Assembly: GCA_025201865.1 (NCBI GenBank)
Contig: MU602897.1
Location: 1-22,101, forward strand
DNA: 22,101 nucleotides
Direction: 5' to 3'
Origin: Ramicandelaber brevisporus
Lineage: Eukaryota > Kickxellomycota > Ramicandelaberales > Ramicandelaberaceae
Part shown: positions 16,759-22,101 of the stretch, piece after piece
How positions within the stretch are numbered: the first letter of the stretch is position 1
Layout: each line of letters starts with the position of its first letter
Notes under the pieces: model-generated
Database searches by the model: none
Seen by the model: only the letters and a program-made list of their open reading frames with translations
Told to the model about the DNA's origin: nothing
Position numbers and translations under genes: made by a program

Positions 16759-18273
16759 ATGTTGAACGAAGGCAGCTACTACACGGTGCCCTCAGTCAGC
16801 GATTTGCAGCTGCTTGGTGATTCTCAGCTGCAGCGGGTGGCTGGATTCGAAGTTGGACGCGTTGGCTACGGAAGTATTGTATACGACGATGCAGTCAATC
16901 TGTGCGGTCTGCGTGATCGTCTTGACGCAATCGCTGGCTCTGTTGTTGTGTTTGACAGGCGCTCTGTCACTGTTTATCCCGAGAGCGGTCCTGTAGCTGA
17001 GCGTGGCAGCGAGTTGAACATGCCAGCCACAGTTACACTGCAGCAATGCGGTCCTTCTCACCGCAACACTTCAATGGATGCACACCTGGAGGCACTGACT
17101 GCTGTCCCTGATACTGAATTTATCGACTATGACGCCGAGTGTGCAGCTTGGACATTTAAGGTGCAGCACTTTTCTCGATACGGATTTGATGTAGACAGTG
17201 ACGAGGAAGAGGATGATGATGATGATGATGATGATATCAGCAAGCAGGATAATTCGGTCGATGCAGCCAAGATTGTCGAGGATAGCAGTCGCAAAATTGC
17301 CTTTGATAGCGACTCTGAGGATGATATGGATGCATTTGTGACCCCGGCAGTGAGCAGAACTCGACGTGAATCTTCACCATTGGCACAGTCTGATGAAATC
17401 GACATGGATACCGCAGAATCAGTAGAATCAGTGGAATCAGAGGAATCACCACAATCATCTCCATCTCCTCAATTCACCCGGCAAACGCAGAGACTTAGTC
17501 GTCCAGACACATCATCCATCAAGCTGCTACTGCGTCCTTCTGCATCAAAGCCCTCTACGTCAGAATCCAAGTCCTCTGTTCTGATATCCAAGCAACAACA
17601 GCAACTACAACAGCAGCCATTCAAATTAGTATCATCAGCAGCATTACAGACCAAGGGCAAGACCCAGTCATCTATTAATGACTCTGCATCGACATTCCAG
17701 CCTGTTGCTTACACTTCATCGGTTGCATTCTCTAAAGAGGATCGCGCAGTGGATGCTGGTCTTGCGATGGGACGCTCTTTCCGTGTTGGCTGGGGTCCAG
17801 GCGGTGTTCTGGTGATGGCTAGTGGCTCCAAAGTGGTCATTAACCCGATGCCGGTTGTAGATGGCGATCGAGTGACTCAAGCCAGCTTGCACCGTGCAAC
17901 AATGGCATCTCAACTCAACCTGTCGCAAATCCGCGCTGTAGCCCCGCTCTCCACCAATGTTCGTGTCCCATCTGCCGCCTTGGCCCCTCGTACTGAGTTT
18001 AACGCATTCCTCAGTGGCTCAACTCAATCGGAGACATCAGTGACTGATCATGAATCCCAAATCTGGCAGCTTGGCTCTGCGCTCTGGGATGATCTGCCAG
18101 CACCGCGCATTCCTGCCTCTCTTGAGAAGGACAATGCTCAGCAAGCCATCAAGACGCTCTCGGCCATTGCTCGCCGATCACGTGTTCTCGCATGGCTCAA
18201 CTTGGCTGCTCGCAAAGGTGCCGCAGTTGACAATGCCCGTATCGATAGAAGCAAGTCAGGCCAAGGCAAGAAC

Positions 18274-18307
<34 letters not shown>

Positions 18308-20577
18308 CTACCTCCAATATATCAGAGAGTGAGTTTGCAATGAGCCGAGTGTTTGTTGCCCTCTCGTCTGGTGATATCAGTGGTGCATGTCGATTGGCTG
18401 TCCAGGCACGCTCATTGCGTCTTGCCACTCTTCTGTCACAGATTGACCGTGCAGATAATCTCTTTAGTGATGATATCCAGACCCAGCTGGCGATTTGGCA
18501 TCGCGATGGTGCCATTGATCACATGGCTCCGTCCTTCAGCCGCATTCTTCGTCTTATCAGTAGCGATTTGGACATGAGCCAAGATTTCGCTGATCTGGCA
18601 TCCGGGGAAGATGTCGAATCACCTTTGCTCAGTGGACTGGACTGGCTGCGCACAATTGGCTGTTGCATTCGGTATGTGCGACCACTCTCTATTGACGACA
18701 GGGTGATTCCCGATGCACCCAGTGTTGTACTCCATGGGCTTAACCGATATAATGCCCTGCTCGATGCGACGGCAGCATCCAACTTAGACGACACTGTTTT
18801 CCGCGCAGACACGGCCTTCCAGTTCTTGGCAGTTCAGCCTGCCATCCAGCCTCCAGTGCCTCCATACATGGTTATCGAAGACATTCGATCAGGCACAAGA
18901 GTCATCTCCACCAGCTATCTGCGCCGTGCTCCATTCTGTCTTCCACGCACGTGCAGCACTGACCTGCGTTATCTTCTGCTGGCACTCTATGCCGGCAACC
19001 TCCCTGATCCAGCCTCAGTGCTACTTCCTCGGACGCACACTGTGTCTCCAGTTGACCATCGTATCTCATGGCATCTGCACACTCTTCTTGCAAGCCGTCG
19101 TGTTGCTCAGTTTGCTGCGCACTCTGACAGTATGGAATCGGAATCCATGTTTGATCAGGGCACGGCACAATCCCGTGGTCTTGGCGATACTCTGGCTGCC
19201 AACATGGCTTTCCAGTTGGAACACTTGGGTCTGCACGGCTGGGCTGTATTTGCCCTTCTTCACATTTCAGAGCCTCAGAGCCGCGCTGCCTCCATAACAG
19301 GCTTGCTTGGCCGTGTCCTTCCCGTTCCATCCGCTGATTCCACGCAATCTCTCTTTGCTCTGCTGCGCAATCGCTCCTTCAATGCTTTCCTTGGCTCAAT
19401 GTCTCCTGCGGCTGTGTCTTCAATCAAGTCGACTCTGTTTGGCTCGAGCGGCAATGCCGAGCACAATGAAGAAGATGCCGATGCTGTTTCAGTGGTAGCC
19501 TCCGAGGACTCACCAAGCGCTGGTCTCGAGCCGTTTATTTCTGACCTTGAGCGCTTCCTGGTCGAGCGTCTACTTGTTCCGCGCCAATGGCTTCATCTTG
19601 CCTACGCTGCGCGCTCAATTGCCAGCGACAATCCAGCCAGCGCTGCCATCCATTATCTGCTAGCTGGACAGTATGCTGATGCACACTCTGTGGTGGTGAC
19701 TCGCGTTGCTCCCGATGCCATTATCCGCGGCGACCACACTACTCTCTTTGTGCTGCTTCAGTCGCTCAGCCCAGAGGCCACAGGTGGCGTTCTTGTGCCC
19801 AAGTGGAATGTTCGTGGTGCAGTCTATCTGTCGTATGTATTAACCATGCGCAGAGCTCAGCGAGTCCTCGACCAAGCCATTCCAAGCGGCACTGCTGATG
19901 TTAGTGGCAGTGGCAATCCTCCTGTCAAGCGTGCACGCATGGCTAACACCCCGGCAGCGAAACACGCACCAGTGGACATCTCTGACGGTGTCTCCTTGGA
20001 TGCCGATGATTCCGCTTCTCTTTGGGACTCCATTGATCGCGCTGCAGATGCCCACGATCAATTCAATGATCGCGCTGCAGATGCCCACGATCAATTCAAT
20101 GATCGCTATTCGAGCAGCTCGTCATCTCACTCGGCATTCGAGCGTCGCCTCAACTCCATAGTTACTGATTTGCGCGATGTTCTTACACGATTGTCGACTC
20201 TCGATGCATCAAGCATTTCGGCGCATTACGTCCGCGGATTCGTTAAGAATGGTCCCGAGACTATCAAACTGCGCATCGCCATTTCAACGATGGCTACTCA
20301 TGCTGCCGAACTGCTCCGTCAGGCCGAGTCCCACTTGAATGCCGGCAACATCAATAATGCCATGCAATCTGCCGCTGCTTCAAGCATCTCTGGAACGGGC
20401 AGTCGCAAGCGCACATTTGCCGAATCCACAGACGACATCCACTCACGCCATTCGACTGCAGCCTCTGCCTCCTCCTGGCGCCACATTCGCTGGAGTGCTC
20501 TGCCCCTTGCCCCAGACAGCCGACTTTCCCAGGTTGGGTCCATGTCGTCGGATTATATCCAGGCAATCTCCACCTAA
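16759..20577 (+). CDS. Nucleoporin: Nup98 autoproteolytic domain fused to Nup96 (Nup145-like, no FG repeats)
   Basis: A 1272-residue nuclear pore protein. Residues 1-143 are the Nup98 autopeptidase domain: MLNEGSYYTVPSVSDL, then FEVGRVGYGSI, VTVYPESG, ELNMPATVTL and WTFKVQHFSRYGF. The self-cleavage site is HF-S at 137-139, followed by an acidic run that includes (GAT)8. Next comes Nup96: SFRVGWGPGGVLV, and helical segments such as ALSSGDISGACRLAVQARSLRLATLLSQ, as in the Y-complex scaffold. In Nup98-Nup96 and yeast Nup145 a long GLFG-repeat region precedes the autopeptidase domain; here none exists. An in-frame TGA lies at 16684-16686, just above an alternative ATG at 16690. I prefer 16759 because the extra 23 residues are only repeat-derived. 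An upstream exon is not excluded. Cleavage would release a small free autopeptidase domain and a Nup96. Confidence 0.9.
17212..17235 (+). repeat. (GAT)8 run coding poly-Asp
   Basis: Eight uninterrupted GAT codons encode aspartates just after the HFS autocleavage site, in the acidic linker of the nucleoporin. A pure codon run is prone to slippage, so length may vary between strains. Confidence 0.9.
18277..18303 (+). repeat. (AGC)9 run coding poly-Ser
   Basis: Nine uninterrupted AGC codons give a serine run in the Nup96 part, between two helical segments. The tract is probably a solvent-exposed loop. Confidence 0.9.
20035..20106 (+). repeat. Perfect 33-bp in-frame tandem duplication in Nup96
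   Basis: Two identical 33-bp units (20035-20067 and 20068-20100) are followed by the first 6 bp of a third (20101-20106). Each unit encodes DRAADAHDQFN, so the reading frame is kept. Absence of any silent difference indicates a recent duplication. It lies near the C-terminus of the nucleoporin in a region of low apparent conservation. Confidence 0.95.
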
Positions 20578-20589
20578 TAACAATAGCAG

Positions 20590-20621
20590 TAACAATAACA
20601 ATAACAATAACAATAACAATA
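20590..20621. repeat. AACAAT hexanucleotide repeat
   Basis: About five near-perfect AACAAT units follow the nucleoporin stop codon, with an interruption (AGC) at each end. It is in the probable 3' untranslated region of that gene. Confidence 0.85.
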
Positions 20622-20727
20622 GCAAACAAATATCATGTTCTTTTTCCTAGTCTCCGTTTAGCTTTTCAAAGCCTTATTTCAATACTTGATATTATCGTAT
20701 TGTGACTCGATCATGTTGTCGTCGGCC

Positions 20728-20812
20728 TGACTCATGTGCTATGGTTCGTCAATTTCCGGCTGCCGCCGGTCAGCATTGGGCGAATTGGCGAAGTCTATTT
20801 GTGGCGCACGTG
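20728..20812. promoter_or_regulatory. Cluster of candidate transcription-factor sites upstream of ICL1
   Basis: Within 85 bp: a perfect Gcn4/AP-1 type TGACTCA (20728-20734); CCGGC-N4-GCCGG (20756-20769), which reads as CCG-N8-CGG like a zinc-cluster dimer site; two inverted CCAAT boxes (ATTGG at 20775-20779 and 20784-20788); and a palindromic E-box CACGTG (20807-20812). Zinc-cluster activators such as Cat8/FacB control isocitrate lyase in other fungi, so the CCG/CGG site is a plausible candidate for carbon-source control. Function is inferred. Confidence 0.45.
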
Positions 20813-21110
20813 ATTTCAGATGGCTGGATTCGACAGAGAGCGCTGTTTGGTTCAGCCGAGAGGTATTAAAGCAGCTGAGACTGCAGCCCAACTTCAGCTT
20901 CCGTCCTCTTCTTGACACCTGCTGGCTTGCTTCTTCAAACTCACCTTGTAAAATCGATCGAAAGCTCTCCTTATCTGTCAAGCACGTTGTTTTTCTTTCT
21001 TTCTTTCTTCTTCTTCTGTTCACTACGCTTATAGATAGCTGTCCTCTTACACCCACGTTACGCAAGTCTCACTCAATCAGACTATCACAGTTATCATTCA
21101 ACAATCAGCC

Positions 21111-22101
21111 ATGGCCTCCGTCGAGTATCTCCGTGAAGAACAGCGCCAGTTCGACGCTGACGTCGCCGACATCAAGAAGTGGTGGGCGACCTCCCGCTTC
21201 CGCAATGTGCGCCGCCCGTACACTGCAGAGCAAATTGCCTCCAAGCGTGGCACTATGCCGCTGACCTACCCATCCAACGACCAGGCCAAGAAGCTGTGGG
21301 CCATCGTCGAGAAGCGCTTCGCAGAGGGCACCGCCTCCCACACCTTTGGCTGCCTCGACCCGGTCCAGGTTGCGCAGATGGCCAAGTACCTCGACACTGT
21401 GTACGTCTCCGGCTGGCAGTGCTCATCCACTGCGTCGTCGACCAACGAGCCAGGCCCAGATCTCGCCGACTACCCAATGGACACCGTCCCAAACAAGGTT
21501 GAGCATCTCTTCAAGGCTCAGCTCTTCCATGACCGCAAGCAGCGCGAGGCTCGTCTCTCCATGACTCCAGAGCAGCGTGCCAAGGCTAAGCCAACCGACT
21601 TCCTCCGTCCAATCATTGCCGATGCCGATACCGGCCATGGCGGTATCACTGCCATCATGAAGCTCGCCAAGCTCTTTGTTGAGCGCGGTGCCGCCGGTAT
21701 CCACGTTGAGGACCAGGCTGCTGGTACCAAGAAGTGCGGTCACATGGCCGGCAAGGTGCTCGTTCCAATTTCGGAGCACGTCAACCGCCTCGTTGCCATC
21801 CGCGCTCAGTTCGACATTATGGGAACCGACAACCTGGTTGTGTCCCGCACTGATGCCGAAGCTGCTCGCCTCCTCACCAGCAACATTGACCCACGCGACC
21901 ACCCATTCATCATTGGCGCCACGAACCCAAAGCTGCCACACCTCGTTGAGGCTATGACCGAGGGTGAGGCTCGCGGCCGTGGCGGTGCTGATCTCGAGCA
22001 GATTGAAATCGACTGGACTACCCAGGCTAGTCTCAAGACCTACGGCCAGACCGTCGCTGACGAGCTGAAGCAGATTGGTGCCTCTCCAAAGGTCATCGAG
22101 C
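21111..22101 (+). CDS. ICL1: Isocitrate lyase, 5' part (runs off the window)
   Basis: Isocitrate lyase cleaves isocitrate to glyoxylate and succinate in the glyoxylate cycle, allowing growth on acetate and fatty acids; in fungi it is peroxisomal or cytosolic. The first 330 residues are present and open to the window end; about 200 C-terminal residues are missing. Diagnostic features: [22 protein letters not shown] (21-42), [23 protein letters not shown] (100-122), [11 protein letters not shown] (168-178) and the catalytic signature KKCGHM (207-212) with Cys209. [10 protein letters not shown] (243-252) also fits. The start [11 protein letters not shown] directly follows a leader ending CAATCAGCC. 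Codon usage is strongly C-biased, as in SHMT, suggesting high expression. Whether a C-terminal peroxisome signal exists cannot be seen here. Confidence 0.97.
   Translation, partial: MASVEYLREEQRQFDADVADIKKWWATSRFRNVRRPYTAEQIASKRGTMPLTYPSNDQAKKLWAIVEKRFAEGTASHTFGCLDPVQVAQMAKYLDTVYVSGWQCSSTASSTNEPGPDLADYPMDTVPNKVEHLFKAQLFHDRKQREARLSMTPEQRAKAKPTDFLRPIIADADTGHGGITAIMKLAKLFVERGAAGIHVEDQAAGTKKCGHMAGKVLVPISEHVNRLVAIRAQFDIMGTDNLVVSRTDAEAARLLTSNIDPRDHPFIIGATNPKLPHLVEAMTEGEARGRGGADLEQIEIDWTTQASLKTYGQTVADELKQIGASPKVIE

Larger units (their letters stand above)
20578..21110. promoter_or_regulatory. Intergenic region upstream of isocitrate lyase
   Basis: This 533-bp gap holds the nucleoporin 3' end and the isocitrate lyase promoter. 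It begins with an AACAAT hexamer repeat. A cluster of regulatory-looking sites follows at 20728-20812. Nearer the start codon are a pyrimidine tract at 20990-21018 and a TATA-like GCTTATAGATA around 21028-21038, then the ATG at 21111. No gene is supported inside; open frames here are short and show no family resemblance. Confidence 0.6.

Noticed and set aside
20734-21264. 176-codon open frame spanning the isocitrate lyase promoter and start
   Set aside because: It overlaps the conserved isocitrate lyase start in another frame and translates promoter sequence; no homology is visible.
1-22101. Mobile elements, CRISPR arrays, riboswitches or prokaryote-like operons
   Set aside because: No transposase, integrase, reverse transcriptase, terminal inverted repeat or regularly spaced repeat array was seen. 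The gene content is ordinary eukaryotic housekeeping.

Overview
The window looks like compact nuclear DNA from a fungus. It holds eleven eukaryotic protein genes and one nuclear tRNA, on both strands, with 100-220 bp between many neighbours and no intron visible in any gene. The fungal call rests on an Afi1/DENN-type polarity protein, an isocitrate lyase of fungal length, a cornichon of the Erv14 type and small intergenic gaps. Intron poverty, CAG/CAA and GAT codon runs and large low-complexity protein segments would fit a yeast-like or early-diverging fungus. I cannot place it more precisely from sequence alone.

Layout. Positions 1-1445 hold no gene I can support, only short tandem repeats, a purine-rich tract and an alternating purine-pyrimidine stretch. 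A tRNA-Pro(TGG) lies on the minus strand at 1446-1517. Next come translation factor eIF5B (-, 2010-5561), a mitochondrial RCC1-like protein (-, 5770-7200), the COPII cargo receptor Erv14/cornichon (+, 7375-7830), a HAD phosphatase of the PHO13/phosphoglycolate phosphatase family (-, 7957-8955), TFIID subunit TAF13 (-, 9074-9490), an Afi1-like DENN protein (+, 9707-11947), anaphase-promoting complex RING subunit APC11 (-, 12065-12502), mitochondrial polyprenyl diphosphate synthase COQ1 (+, 12627-14321), serine hydroxymethyltransferase (-, 14478-15893), a Nup98-autoprotease-plus-Nup96 nucleoporin (+, 16759-20577) and the 5' part of isocitrate lyase (+, from 21111, running off the window).

The genes do not form a pathway cluster. 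They are housekeeping genes for translation, secretion, transcription, cell cycle, one-carbon, ubiquinone and glyoxylate metabolism, arranged as divergent and convergent pairs. Divergent pairs sharing short promoters are RCC1-like/Erv14, TAF13/Afi1-like and APC11/COQ1. SHMT and the nucleoporin also diverge, across a longer gap with a G-quadruplex motif. Erv14/PHO13, Afi1-like/APC11 and COQ1/SHMT converge.

I see no mobile element, CRISPR array or defence-like system. The observations most worth a second look are: (1) the nucleoporin keeps the Nup98 autoproteolytic domain with its HFS site but has no GLFG-repeat part upstream; (2) APC11 has aspartate instead of cysteine as the last RING zinc ligand, as in Rbx1, plus a long acidic insert; (3) COQ1 carries two large inserts in its catalytic fold; (4) the isocitrate lyase upstream region has a compact cluster of transcription-factor-like sites.
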